A stretch of 64,000 bases of DNA from Ooceraea biroi (Eukaryota > Arthropoda > Insecta > Hymenoptera > Formicidae), in assembly GCF_003672135.1 (NCBI RefSeq), contig NC_039507.1:4665624-4729623 (forward strand), written 5' to 3'. This document shows positions 40,101-55,085 of the stretch, one piece after another (positions within the stretch are counted from its first letter, which is position 1; each line of letters starts with the position of its first letter). The notes beneath the pieces were generated by a model. The model had not been told where the DNA came from. It searched no databases and worked only from the letters and a program-made list of their open reading frames with translations. The translations under genes were made by a program, and so were the position numbers.

Positions 40101-43100
40101 ATTGCGGCTGCTCTCTGCATTGCTCTCTGGCATCGCGAGGTTTCTTATGCAAATGGAAAGTAAATGAAGCCGCTTTACGATACGTATAAGTTCGGTCTCA
40201 ACCACGCTTCGATACTTCTATGAAATAGAAACGAATGTAATCGTAGATTATCGACACATACAATTGAGTCTACAATAAATTCGCAAGCGCACTTTCTTTC
40301 AATCTATTGCAAACGTTTAGAAAGGAAGTTATGCATTAATTACTCGAATTGGCTATTGTTTGTGTAAATTGTTGTTAAGATAATAACAGGCATAACGTTT
40401 ATATAATTTAAGGTTTATACATATAATTTACAATATGAGAGTTTAATAATAGTGTATAATGAAAATTACTGTTTCTAATGTAATTATATAATATTATACT
40501 ATTATCACGCAAACAACATACTTTGTGAACCAATCATTATTTATACTTTCAGAGTAATAGAGAATTTAGTCAAAGCAAGACTATTATAAAATATTAAATG
40601 CAATATTAATCTAAAGAATATTTTAACAAATTTTAACGAAAAAGATGGAATATCGATAATAATTGCAGCTAATATTAATTAGTAATTCTGCTTTTAAACG
40701 CTACTTTAATTTAGATATTTAATTAGGTCTTTTGCGCCTCAGTCTCATTTTCCTTGAGTCAATAATACCTCGACGGCACTGCTGATACCTAACACATTAA
40801 TCTTGAGTGGTGCAAACCATCCTTAATAATTAGCTACGTGCTAAGGGAAGTGTCGACACACAATCAGCACCATTGCTCTGCGCCTCTCCCGTTCTAACAT
40901 TTTTCCTTTTAATTGCATTCTCGTATCGTGATCCTTTCGCAACTGTTCGAGTGCTAAAGTACTTGACCCTGATCTTAATTAGCGCGAAGATCAGGTACAC
41001 AAGCAGTAAAATGAAAACAACTTGTTTTATAGCTTTTATGTTTTTCCTCTAAGCGTAAAAATAGTTTTCATACTGAAAATTTCTTTGTGAATACGTCTGA
41101 GATGCACCAATTTAGATTCAATTTGTTTATTCGAACGAATAAACTGTACTTTCTACGTCCGGCTGTACCATTAATCAACGTAGGCCCATAAAAATTTTCA
41201 TTGATTCTCAATGATTTCCATCATTCAAATTCTGACGCAATTGAGCTTGACATGATACTGATGCAGTCAAGTAGCATTTTACAAATTTTTTTTATTGCGC
41301 TCACCTTTTTTTTAGTTTAATAATATGTAGAAATAATGAGCCATCATGATCTTTTCAGATATTTTTATACTACGTGAGAATTTATTATTTAGAATATAAT
41401 AAAATAAAATTTATCATACTGTGGAATTTACATGTATGTATCTTTAAAACATATTTATTTTCAAATGATTATATTTATTATTAAAGACAAAAGATTCAGA
41501 ACGAGTATTGCCATAAACAATAGTAACAATAAAAAAGCTTGAAACCATTTATTACGCTATAATAGAGCAATAAAACTGTAGTTAAAGTTAAATTACAGAT
41601 AGTAGTTTTACATATTACTGGTATGATTATGTTAGAATATTATTTTTAGAGAAAGTTCGCGGAAATAAAGTTTCAGATAATCGTTCTTCTTCCAATCTTA
41701 AAACTCTTTTAAAACATCTCGTCAAGTTTTTATAATAACGAATAAACCTAATCATAGTAGATTATCTTAAACTATTATACATTTTCGCTAGACGCATAGT
41801 TAAAACTTTCATCTTTCTAAAATCGCTGATATGTATCTTTTATGAAATCTTTACGAGTTCCTGAAATGATAGGACTCTTATGTGATACGTAACAATCTAC
41901 ATACCTGCAAAATCTATAACTCCTCTTTCCGCATAACTATCGTAGATCAATTATGATAATACTAATAGTTTGAGTCAGACCGGAGCTGCTCGAACTTGAG
42001 ATCATTGACCCGGAAGAATTTTGTAACATTCCCAAATCAAATTCAATGCTGTTAAATATTCACGAGGCCTTGTGTAGCGCGTGCACGACAATATCACATC
42101 TTATATATCTAATCCGACATCTGTTTACTATGATTACTTCCGGAAATCATTGAATATACGATATCTTTGTGCGGATAACTCATGTTAGGCGTGGGTGTGG
42201 TCGATGATCGTAATACTTCGCGATCGAAATATATGTGCGTACGGTTCGCAACGAGTTGATTGCACGATTTGTTTTAATATTCATGCGAATATAAGGTGCG
42301 AATTAATGGTAATACCAACTGATTCGATTACTGACTTTATATAATCACTTGATGACTAATAAACTAATATCGTTTATCAACGATAAATTAAGGTCACTCG
42401 ATTAAAATATCTATGGCATCTTAAGTCAGATGATTATAGAGTCTTCAATATGATTTAGAAAGTTGAAGTATGATTTGCTGAGAATTGTCGTCTGGATTTA
42501 CTTCGCGATCGACGAACATTCTTGTTGTGAAAATGCAGATTGCGCGTGACGATAGACTGCAGGCACGTTGTTAATGATCGGAACGACGCATTATAGATCG
42601 TAAATTCTACATGCAATCGATCGCATCGACGCGCTCACGCATTTCAGCGCTTCAGGATAACGTTTCACAAGATTCACGAATGAGATGTCGCTAACTGAGA
42701 GTTTCGGATGTTGACATTTTAATGCGATGCGTGATGCGTCGCCGATAAACAGCAATATCCTCTGATTTTTGCCAATATTGTTTGGTGAAGAAAATACAAA
42801 AGTCTGTTGGGAGATGTAATCGCATGAAAGTTACGCGAAAGTATGTGTCTCTGCAAAGGCGCCCGTGTGAAAACGATATTTATTATAGACACTAAGTATA
42901 AATTTAAATTCCCTTGATGCGAAATACTCCTTTCCTTCGGCAAGTCGTCGTTGTTCGAGGCACATGTCGGAACTCGGCTAATTAGCTAATCAATTATCTG
43001 GACTTCTCATGCGGCATTCTACCGCAGTTGTTCTGGCCAGACGCTCGTGCCATCGAACGCCAAGCGCACGTCGCACGCTGCGTTATTAATTATCTCGACG

Positions 43101-46100
43101 AGAAACTCGTGCGATTTCGCGGTTACTACGGCTCGTTTGCCAACATTTATTGCCATTAGAGAAAGAACTGATGATGCACGCACGCACGGAATCGTGGGCC
43201 TCACGTGAGCGGAGCATTCTAAATTGCGCGCATCTTGCTAGCACGCATCTTATTATACGTGTTGTATAATCGTTATTTTAATCTGCTTTAATGCCTCGCG
43301 GGTAATATTTATAATATTTAATGTGCATCGTGTTTTGATGGTTTTGAAAGTTTCTCAGTTTTAGAGCTATTTAATTCAGCTTGCAGGATTTGATTGAAAA
43401 CGCTTTGCACAATTGAACGATAAATGTCATCAAAAGGATTACATAGTCGTTGTTTGATATTTTTAAACATCAGCTTAACATTGTGCAATATATTCTTTCT
43501 TAATAAGAGTAAATGATTGCAGTCACTTATATAATTTTATTTAAAAAAAAGGATTGAGACGAAGAAGGCATTTATCATGTGATATATTATTATAAATAAT
43601 ACTTCATTCTTATAAAATATTATATTGTTACTTAAGAATAATGTTAATACAGAAGAATGTCAAAATGTTTATTAATTAGAAAATACAAAACATGAAATCG
43701 GACTTACATTATCGTACATAGTGATAAAAGAAAGATCTACGTATTAACGAACTATAACTATCGTTTATATAAGATATCCATTTATTTATATGTAAAAGGT
43801 GCACAGATTATCTATCCTTTATCTATACGATTCGATAAATCTCGTCTCTAGCGTATCCTCGTTTGCCAATTAATACCATTTATCGTTAGCGAAGTCAGCG
43901 GTAGCTCTCTCTCGTTAGTTCGCCGAGATAAAATAAGGCTCCCTACGATAATCGGGCGATTTCGAAATAGCGTACGTGCGTCCTCCGACGTGGCTAAAAA
44001 TGGCGAGTGGGAAACTCTACTATCGCGGACTAAACACAGGTCGGTAAGACGATAACGATCCGCGGGCTCTTTCTCTCTTTCCTTTTTCTCTTGCTCTCTC
44101 GCTCTATCGACACCTCAGTACACACATGACCGCGATAAAAATGGAAAATCTTATGAGGTCCAGTGCGGGATTGTAAGCCAGGAGCAACTTTTATGTACCG
44201 CTGTCTACCAGGATTGATCTGTGATCGATATACCACCGGTGTGTTTCTCCGTCGCTCTTAAGGCGATAGGCATTCCAAGTGCTCAATCTACCGTGATCGA
44301 TCATTATTTCGCTTATTAATCCACTGTGTAACGCAAATTCCGATTTCGTTCTCCCAAAGGGGAGCAATGGCTGGGCCACAGATGAATGGGTCATTGGTGA
44401 ACCGATGAATTTTGATAGGGCAAACAACCGCACTCTAGTAGCCGCATGGATGGTGAATTATTATTCTCCGTAATATTTATCTCGTCATTTAGACGTTATT
44501 AATGATCGCGAAAATGATCGTCAATTATAAGTGTGGCGGCACGCTCGCGAGAGGTCTTGGCTATTTTATAATAATAATAATAATCACTTACATCTCTTTT
44601 GTATTTTACGTCTCTGCTCTTTGCTTTTGAACTACGGAGAATCTTAATGATTTTGTGATACTCAGCAATAGAAAAGGGCATTTCTTGAAAATGCTTAGAT
44701 ATTTTTGTGCCTACATTGTAAGTTAACGTAAAAATATATTAATGCTATGTGTACTAAATATTAGTAAGAATATATTACAAACTACAAATAAGTATCTTTG
44801 TTAAAGAAATATAGTTTTATAGAAAATTGAATTTAAAAAAATAGAACGATATCTATCGTGAGTAATAAAGTGCAATATAATATTAAAATATTAGAAAAAC
44901 ACATGCGCAAGTTTCTAATGCGATGCTTTTTTCAAGTTACTGTATCATATAATTTTAGTCTACATTATTTTTTAGTTTTTATAAGTAATAATTGAGTGGC
45001 CTTCACTATTTTAACTTTTGCGTAAATAATTATGGCACACATTATTGTCACCTTAAAAATTAACGTAATAGAGGAAGGTGCAAGTAGGCATGACATTAAT
45101 GTGGACAATTCCTCTAAACTATGTTTTACGATGCGTAACTCTTTGCTGGTTATAGCCTGTTGAATGAAATAATTGTACATCTTTCTGTGACTAAAACCCT
45201 TTTGCTGAAGTGCATCGTGTTAATGACGAACGTAAAATTTATGAAATATTAATCGCATCCAGTAAAATTAAATGCCTGTTTGCACAAAAATATAATTTCC
45301 AAGATAGCGGATGGTGTAAATTTCTCTTCGTATTATGTGACCGCTCGAATCAAGTAGAAATAAGCTTGAGAAACAAAGTCGACGAAAAGGACGATTCTTT
45401 TCGGCCAATGCAATCGACATACGGTATCTTTGTCCTAGATCTTTTAGGACAGGCGTCAGAGACTCTTGTCCTCACAAAAACGAGAGCGTAAAAGCATAGT
45501 TGCACGCGACCAACTGCCATTGTTATCGAGAGAGCTACCGTTATTCACTAACGATAAACGAAATTATTAGTTTTAATAATTTTAATTTAATTAATACAAA
45601 TAAGTATTAATTGGCAAACGGGGATAATATTGCAGTACAACAATTATTGGATAATCGATCGCGCCATTGAACGTTCGCATTCACGTGAAATTTTAGACTC
45701 ATTCTATGTTTCTCAAGGAATTATGTCAGAGCGACGTTTAAGAACTCTGCAATTACATATAGGACTTTTTGCGGTGCTGTATAATAGACCGAAATACGCG
45801 CGGTGAGGTACACATACTTCAACGTTGGTGAGACTTTTTAAGGAGGGACGTTGCATGTTGTTGAAAACGGTGCAATAAAGTTTCGTTTCACAGTACTTTC
45901 GTCATGCATGGCACATAATACCTGCGTCGTAAGCTACTTTAACAAAGTCGAACTCTATTTACAAAGATCACCGAGGCCGTACAACTATAATCATTGCCAC
46001 GAGTTATATTCTCCGTCGTACGAACGTTTTGTTACGCGAGATCCACTCGGCAATTAAGTCGCGATGCTTCGTACGAAAATCTCTACAAATTCAGAGGCAG

Positions 46101-47134
46101 AACACTTACGGGAATTTTAATGCCTCGTAATCAGCGAACAGGCAGATAGTAAATTATCTCACGATGCATATCCACGGAAATATTTACGGCGGCGGTGTTT
46201 AATAAGGCCTAACTCTGTGCAGCGATTATATTTTATATGGATGAATTATACGCGGGAGTTACGTATCTGGCAACATCACGAGCGTATTCTCTATTATCGA
46301 TTTTGCAACGACGTACTTAATTTGAAAGCCACAGCGATCACAAACATAAACTCATGGAACATCAAAAAGAGAAAATGTGACGTAAGTATGCAGATCATAC
46401 ATCGCGTAAACTCGCAAAGAATCCGTACTCTCTTTTTTCTCAATCATAACTCGAGCATTCCGTTGTGCTCGCAACTACGACTGCTTCGTGTTTTCGTACG
46501 GTTGCTCGTGCGTACAATAAAATTGTACCGCGGTAAAAGTGAACGGGATACCGTACCGTAGAGGGGTCAAAGTGTGCCACGATTGCCTATCCGGGGCGCA
46601 TTACACATCGAAGCTTATTAGCTATCGATTTCAAAACGTGCGTCTTTTAAATGCTGATAAAGATAGCACAGTACAACGCATATTCGTGTAAGCCAATGAA
46701 CGTTAAGTACGATCGATCCTCAAACGAATACGCTTACGTTGCGCAAGGCGAGTCTCAACAATGGCTACAGTGTTTGGCAAGCCGATGTTCGATGGCATTT
46801 ACCATCGCTTCCTTCGTGTCCAATATACATTTTACGCTTTTTGGTCTCAGGTATTCCCGCACCTTCCGATTCAAACTGGTTCGTCGGTGAAGGTCGGGCA
46901 GCATCATTCTCTAGTTGCTAAATGAGAGACATTAGTAACGGTTTCAAACACCAGCCGTGGACAGCCGTGCGTAATGTGTCCCAAATCAGTTCAAGTCTGT
47001 CAAACTCGACCTGAAGTCGACCGGCACGTTCAGATCGAATTTTTACTACGTAACCTTGAAAGTTACAACACTCACCGTTATACAACTACGGCAACCTGAT
47101 TGAAATTAGGTCCGTTAAATACCGGGTGGCGTCA
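37142..47134. other. Gene desert, strongly AT-rich
   Basis: No frame of note from 38.8 to 42.7 kb. Long A/T runs dominate, with small GC-rich islands at 43.0-43.2 and 43.9-44.1 kb. I see no gene, RNA gene or structured repeat. Confidence 0.5.
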
Positions 47135-47236
47135 ATGGGCGCGCATGGTTTGTCCGGATCACTGATTGACCTTGCATGCATTCTCTTTACGGGCGCAAGT
47201 CTGATTCGATTCGATATCGTTCTACTGCTGGCTTAC

Positions 47237-47292
47237 CTGTCTGTCAAAACGGCAGCCAATATATGTAATTGTTTACGATACGGAATAGTAAT
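47237..47292 (-). other. Candidate 56-nt internal exon (minus strand)
   Basis: The acceptor TGTCACTCTTATCCCAG ends at 47293, and the donor GACAG|GTAAGC lies at 47237/47236. One frame is open (I-T-I-P-Y-R-K-Q-L-H-I-L), while the other two contain stops. Both splice sites are good, but nothing else supports it. A plus-strand hydrophobic frame overlaps the same DNA, and at most one of the two is likely real. Confidence 0.15.
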
Positions 47293-48345
47293 CTGGGATA
47301 AGAGTGACAGTATCGTAAGCCAATCGTAAGAACAAACGTTACCCACTCGGCAAGGTATTGTAATCTTGCTAATGACAAAATAACGAAATTAATTTGGCCG
47401 CCTTTCCTCGACTGTTATCGTGCATTTCGTCCATTACATTAATCGTTCACGCTTAATCAAGCTTTTTTTCACACTGAATGATAGATAATCAATAAGGATG
47501 TAGATAGCAAGTATACTTCATAAATGTCATAGCACTATTTATTATTTATGCACATCTGTACGTAGGTATTATTTTATCCATTTTTCCATTTCATGTCTTT
47601 TTCAAGGCTACATTTGACATTTAAGTTTTATCATTCAATAATGCAACTTGCAATATGTTCTTCTTTAACGATAAAGTGATGCTTTCATATTAACGATGCT
47701 GTACTAGTCGAGTCGTAAATGTCAAATCATCCAGCACAGCGGTAGCGGGTTCGAATGTCATTACCATTCGCGCCTTGCTCGGTGATTTGATATCGATGAA
47801 TCTCGTCACTTGCGCAATTATGTTTCCGGACTTTACATAATGCACGCAAGTGCGTGCTTGCCCGCCTACTAGGAGTTATCTGACATCTGGTGCGACAATG
47901 ATTTTACCTACGCAATCTGACCATTGTTCGTGAGTGAGCTTATGTAATTTTCCTCGATCCTCTTTGGCCGCGACACAGTTCAGAACACGTAGAACAGGTT
48001 GAAGTTCTTGAAGAACTTTGAAAGTTCTTCAATGATGAAAGCATGTGAGATAGTTTAAGAATGAATTATTTTATATATTGTTTTGTATTTCCATTATCAT
48101 AAAGATTTTATATTAATAATTTTCATAAGAAATATCAATGAACATAAAAATGCTAGCGTAAAGAATAAAAATAAATATAAAAGAGATATATGTAAAGAAC
48201 TGAAATATAATACAAAATATATGTACATAAGCGCAATTTGCGCGCAGTATTTCTCTACACGAAAATGATTCTCGAGAATGATAAAGTCTCAAGTACTTAT
48301 TCACGTTCTTAAGATTTACTATAAAATTCTTTTCAGTATCAAGAG

Positions 48346-48420
48346 CTTACACGCATCGTTATGATAGTCCGTCTTCGCATTGAAGCTAAGCAGGATCGCA
48401 TGATCGGTGCGATTGCGCAA
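48346..48420 (+). pseudogene. 5S rRNA-like fragment
   Basis: The segment reads CATCG...GTCCG...GAAGCTAAGCAGGATCG. GAAGCTAAGCAGGATCG (48382-48398) nearly matches the box-A region of animal 5S rRNA, and GTCCG and CATCG upstream fall in the expected order. The following GGTTAGTACTTGGATGGG block is absent, so this is at most a degenerate 5S pseudogene or the head of a 5S-derived SINE. Confidence 0.25.
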
Positions 48421-51400
48421 AGAATTTTTATCCGACCGGGAGAATTGCGTTACGTCGCGCGCGCACGCCAAGAGCGGGTTGTCATTATAGGGAAGCGTCG
48501 CTTCCTGAGTGCACGTGCGATGTTATATATGGTGTAAAATACATGAATGCTTTCACTGAATACTGATTACTACCACCATAGAGAACGATCGACGGGTCAC
48601 GGATGTCACGTTCCCGGCAAGGTAAGATATAACTTTCTTCTTGAGAAATGACGACGACTGTGCGTCTCGGTCGCATCTGACTAACAAATGTCTAAGTGAC
48701 TTCAAGGCGATCGTATTTACAAAGGAATATGACACGTTACAATCAACGTTCATTTCGTCAAGGATTCTCCTTTTATCAAATGACAGACGGGCGGAAATCC
48801 TGCTCAAAGAACCTTTTCTTTAAGTCTCGTTTACATATCAAAAGAATAATCGAGAAGGCAAGAGAGTTGTATTAAAATATTCGCCGGTCGATGAAATCTA
48901 ACTGATCTCACCACTAAAAGCTAAACTTTTCATAAATGTTCAGAGTGATTTTAAGTTATAGTTTACTAATAGTTTATCAAGAACTTTGATCGTAAAAACC
49001 TTCATTTCGTTTGACGAATGATAGCAACGGTTTTTTATAATTTACAACAGAAGTTGCTGGATGTTAGAGATAATGTTCCTTTAAGAATTGACGTCTCCAA
49101 ACTTTAGGCGATTTTCGATCGTTGTTAGCATTATCATGCACATAAAACTTTTCTCTTTATAGAACTCTTTTATAAAAAACATTGCTATTGTAAAAAAACT
49201 GCAAAAGATTCTATGTCATATGAGTAATTTTATAAAATCTCATTATTGATTCTTAGTGTTTTAGCAATTATCTATACATAATTGATTATGATCGAAACGA
49301 AAGTCAACGTCAATATGCTCAATATCGATGATAGAAATAAGACAAGAACGAGCACTGAGAGATTGTATCTTCATGCATTTCAGTATGTTTTCCATGATTG
49401 AAGACAATTTGATTTTCTTGATAAGTATCAAAATAGCTTGCCACTGTTCCGGCAAACAGTTGGAGCTGTAACAAATTAATTAAAGAACTTGCGAGAGAAA
49501 ATCGCGGAAAATTACGAAACGTATGGAATCATAAACCTAAATTAACAACGCACACCTGACGTAATCAGATTTTTAAAACGTTTGCGTTCGATTGTAGCCG
49601 TAACAAAGCAAAATAAGGCATTTCCATGCCCATTATCTCTGACATATAAGTGCAATGGGACTCCTGGTTTAAGCAAACTCACGTGACTTTAAATGGCTAG
49701 CGGCTTGCACGAGCGGCGGTGAAGATGCACGAGCCTTTATCGACTCGCCATTAAAATAGCCATGGTAAATCCGGTGCTGAATAGGTCAATGCACATCTCT
49801 CACCATTGTATACCTAGCAGCGGCCACGCGTGTGAGCTGCTTGAGCCACGTATTAATGGCACATCGTGTCAATGCTCGAAGACACTTGCGTATTTAACGC
49901 TCTAGCATCATACATCTCATACGCAGAATTCCTGAACGCGTGAACTTTGCAGGAGTAGGCCTTTCCGAGGTAGATAGCACCGCTATTATGCAGCTATCGT
50001 CATATTGGCATCAGACAGTGATCTTTAGCCTTTTAACGGAAAAATAAATCGCGCCAGTTAAACAACCTATCATAAGCGATCTCGAATGATTGACAAGCAG
50101 AACTGCTTTCTGTAGGCGATAACGGATTGTATGCGTCATTTACTTTTCATTATGATATGTGTTTTACATATCGTACTCGCGAATCATGCGTAATTATAAT
50201 TGCTATGTACTTGACTAGAAGCTACATCTTTAAACATAATATTAATACAAAAGAGTGAAGTTCTGTTACCAGCGCAAAATTTATGAGCCACGTACAAGGG
50301 TGCGGTTCTTAATAAATTATATATCTAACGGTGTTCATTATATTATATAATACATATTTAAATTTAATTCTCTAACTAGAAGGACGTAATCTGATGTATC
50401 TTATCTGATAAAGGCGATGCAACTAAATTTTAAAGATATGCTAGAATTTCGCAGAAATACAAACGACGCCGTAACTCCGCAAGTACGCATGCCAGTCTAA
50501 CGTCAATGAAAAATGTGCCAGTCAGTGTCTGCGAAGGAAACGGCGATAATAATCTAAGGAATACCAATGATAACAAGATATTTCACGGTTTATCTTTCGA
50601 TATGATCGTATAAATTACGGCGAGATATAAAACGCAGTCGATTCGAGCTCGCAGCCGTACGCACCGGGAAATATCAGAAAGCGCGGGTCGCGATCCATAA
50701 GCGAGGCATAATTAGCAATTGCGCGGTACAGAAATACCTACAGGGTGGTCGTAAAGTGGCCACCGAGCTGCACCTAGTAGACAGTAAGTAGTTCTGTCTT
50801 TGCACGAGAGATTTATTCGAAACACTACCGATGACGTATTCATCTCGCGTTGCTGCCACTTACACGATTATTATTCCGTTCGTAAATCACGTGGCGGTGC
50901 TACGAACGTAAAAATTAGCCACGAGCCCGTAGGGATAACTTGTGGCACTTAACGCGTCACATTGACGCACCGTGTTGATGACGAATTCTCATCTCTGGTG
51001 TGAGACATCAGTTCACCGGCTTTATCCCGAACAATAAAACGGTGGAATTATACAAGTTATAAAAACCCAGAGTTTTATGAGTTACAACGTGGCACGCGAT
51101 GTTATTGCGGGTAACGTGAAATATAATTGCCGAGATAAATCTTCGTGCAATTACGTCGCATACATCAATACATGGAAAACAGGAGGATTCCAATACGCAT
51201 CGGCGAATCGGTGAAAGTGAAAGTATTACGTGATTGATGGGACAAATCCGTCTTATTGTGCCGAATAAACCTCATTTATTAGCACATGGAATAGCGTTAC
51301 ACGATGTCTTGAAATTGCCGCGCAATCCGTACTTTCCTCGCCAAACGCAGTTGCTTCCTGCATTTAATCCGACATCGCATCTACGCGTACAGCGAAGACG

Positions 51401-51618
51401 CATCTTTTCTCCGGCTTTCCATTCTGTTCCCTCGCGCACATCATTGACGAAATTATTGCTAGTAAATCAGCGCGGCTACCGATAAAGTAGCTTCATCGAT
51501 CGTGACGAAAAAAGGCTCGGCTCGCGCTTCCTAGTTTCTCCTTGAAAACGGAACGGTCGATGCCTCTGCACGATGTCTCATTGGCATAATGGCGATATTA
51601 TAACGCCACTACGTTGTA

Positions 51619-51637
51619 GACGACGACGACGACGACG
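51619..51637. repeat. (GAC)n microsatellite
   Basis: Six GAC units. It encodes an Arg run in a minus-strand chance frame. Confidence 0.95.
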
Positions 51638-54600
51638 ATAATGACGACAAAGATGTGCGAGGCAGGTACCAGCTAACAGTATGCCCTTGCATTCCCGACA
51701 ATCGCCGTCCCAAATGCCAGGACGCTCCCTCTTCCACTTCTCTTTCACCCGCCTGCTGAGTCGAATGTACTGAAGTACAATGCGATGCTCTCGTCGTCGT
51801 CTCTGGTCGTCGACGTCATGCCAAGACATGGGTAGTCCTTGTTTATTGCACCGTTCCTCGATAGGTTTGCATAATTGCTCTCACGTGCGGGAACGTATTT
51901 CCCTCCCGGCGCTGTTAACGCGCGGCGTACAAATCACCTGACGCACAATCGCCGCGAGAAAAACGCCTCACTCGTAAATTCTTGACCGATAGCAGTTTAA
52001 CTGAAATGGCTCGGACGTCATAATCGTGCTTGTAGAACGTCCAGTCGTTGACGTATTCCGCACAGGTGTCTTAATTATTTTTTAACGGGCTGAGGATCAA
52101 CTCAGCTGGGTGAGCAAGCAACTTGCGAAACCAATGCGCGGTTAATAGTCCCGGAGTAGGTTTCTCGTTGGATAAACATCTTCGGTAATCCGAAAGCACG
52201 ACGGTAACGTGCCGCAATTACGCCTAATGCGCTTGCATGGGATGCACGATATTTCTTTGCGAGTAACATGGGATCCATTAAGCGGATTGGAGCAGATCCA
52301 TCAATGGAGAACGCCCGCATAATTGACCGCCAGGAAGAACGCTGGATGGTATTGTCGACGATGGCCAATCGATTAACGAGCTAATGCAGTATCGACTTGC
52401 CCGTCTATAATGAGAGATTCATCGCGTAATGACGGTACGTGAATCGTGTCCGGATGATACCAGCGGTGATCGTGCGCGATGTGCGCGTCTCAATGCACTT
52501 CCCCGGCGATTTCTTGCGCGGCCGCGTCGACATAAATTGCGCCGAGCCGGGCAAAAAGCTGCAAATCAGAGAAATCGATGACAGAGGAGGGAATATGGGT
52601 ACGTGAGGACAGTGCAGATGCGAGCGAGGATCCGGTACGGCGTTGCACGTGAGTCGCAGAACCGAATCGGCATTTAGAAGGAAACCTTTTCAGCCGGCAC
52701 TCCCTCGACTTCTCGGCTGCACGTATCGTTTCGCATCTCGTGACTTCTTATCTCCGCTTACTCCGGCCTGCTAGCTAGATTGGAAGAAAAGCGGAAAACT
52801 CTTTCCCATCGGCTCTCCCCGCGCGGCGCCGACTTCTCGTGACGGTTCGTTATTATGTGCTGAACCGAATTACAGCTGCGGGAATTATTAGATTTCCAGA
52901 CGAATGAAACCGTGGAATTCCGATGATTAAGGGAGGAAATCGCATCGTCAAACGTTCATAACGGGTCGCTTCTTCGCGGCGCGTTTCTTCGTCGTCGTGC
53001 ATCCACATTAAGCGGACTCGGGCTAATGAGATTTTTTACGCCAGCGTTTTATTGGTAGCGCCATTATATGCGTCGTAACGCAAATTTCGATGTACTCCTC
53101 GGATTCCGAATTATGCATTCCGTGCGATTAATCCTGTCACGTACGACGCGATTAGATTTTTTCCGCACTTCTTATATACAATACACCACTGTGCGACGTG
53201 CCGCACGGCACTGTAGCGAATAAGTGACGGTAGAATGCAGTTGCGAATTTATGAGGTCGCGATTGCACGACAGCCCGCACTCCTCGAAATATTATAACCA
53301 CGTGTAGTACACTGTGTCTGCAGTCTGTCGCTAATCTATTATATTGTGGATATATTGTGCTCTTTGTGTATGTACTCTGCATTCGCGGCAGATGAGCCAT
53401 TGATTTAAATGCGAAACAAAAGCCCACTTCTCGTGGCACTGATCGTCTGATTACTCAAGTACCATTGGCTATCTTGGCCTGACAAGAGAAAGATTAATGT
53501 TCCAACAACATGGGTCTTGAACCTCCGCATGAGGTATTTAGCCTCCTTCGATTTCTTCTCCGTGTGTATACAATGTGCGACAGCTGTTTATCGGCAATTT
53601 CCATAAGACGTCTTGAAGGATAATGGAGAGAAAAAATTAACATTACCCAGTCTCTATGACTACATTTGCAGACACGCTTGTATGCTTATTACTATGCGTA
53701 ACTGAATTCTAATATCACGAGCCACTTGATATCTGAATAAAATACGATTAAAATACATTAAATATGGTCGTGCTTTAATAGTTGGTTTTGCAACCAAAAT
53801 GTTTATGAATCGTATGTAAATTTCGATAAAATTTCTCGGTTTTTTAACAGAAATCGGTTTCCAATGCAAATCTAAAGAGATATTTTATTATAAATAGATT
53901 TTCTTATGAAAGGACATTTTTCTATAAGGACTTTATTATGAGGCATTTTATTATAAGGACTGACGGATTGTTTTAAATTTAATAATTTAATAAATTTCGA
54001 CAATTAAGCTTTTAACCAAAAATTTCTATTAAATTTAGCTAAGAAAGTCAATATGAAAAATTTTTTTAAATTATGTAAAGTAATTCGTAAAATAATTCTT
54101 TTGATATTTTCGCTAAGAAAACATTTAAGCTTTAAGTTTGTTAAAAATTTTCCTAAGTTCTTTGGACTTGTTTTAGATCAATCCATTATAGTCTACTATC
54201 TATTATTAGTACAAAAATGAGACTACGTTTTGGTATGCTACATGATCATTACGAATTACTCTTCCGTGACAATATCATGAATGTATATTATAAAAAATAA
54301 TAAACAACCGGGAGAGAATCGCTTTTCTTGCAGCGCGAACATGTTGCGTCACGGGTAATTAATCGATAGTAATTATAATTAGGAGAAACTTTCCGGAGGA
54401 TTTTTATTGAGATTCCTGACCCGCGGGTTACACCGTCGATCGTTTTACCGAGTCGGAACTCGGCTCACTGACTACCGGTTGCGTTTTCTCGATTTCTGAA
54501 TTCCAGAGCTGTCGACAAACGGCAGTGCGTATTTTTCTTACTTGTAGTGCGAATAGCAACGCCTTGCGAAATCAGTCAATGACATAAGTATTATCTGATG

Positions 54601-55085
54601 TTTAGATCCATAGTGCTTGATTGCTTCTTTTATTCCGCGACTGAATAATCTATCAGTTATCATTATTTGCTGAATATCTAATATTTGCTGAAGTAACACA
54701 TTAATGCATTTATATTTAAAAAATGTAATGACTTTGTGAAATTTTTATCTATAAATATATAAAAATATATATAGATATAAATACTTTCCTATTTGATTAC
54801 AAACTTATATCATCATCCGTGGTATCTATATTTTTTACGGCACTCATACATTGCATTTATAACTCATAAATGCACACTATAATTAATGACTTTCGATATG
54901 ATTAGTTTTACGATCCCACGTTATTCATTAAGCTGGGCACTAAAAACTTTTGCAATTACAATCGATAAAATCATATTATTATATCTTCCTGTTGAATTGT
55001 GGTATTCTGCGGATCTATGTATTTGAGAACAGTATTGTAAAGTCTGCTCATGCGTTAAATTAGAATTAATCTCTACGGCGATATA

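Noticed and set aside
47701..47780. GGTTCGAAT resembling a tRNA B box
   Set aside because: No A box at the proper distance and no cloverleaf arms.
50739..50748. TACAGGGTGG, like the ends of some insect DNA transposons
   Set aside because: No inverted partner was found nearby, so it is too short to call.
51578..51829. 83-codon minus-strand frame with Cys residues and an Arg run
   Set aside because: The Arg runs come from (GAC)n-type repeats; the Cys part matches nothing I know.
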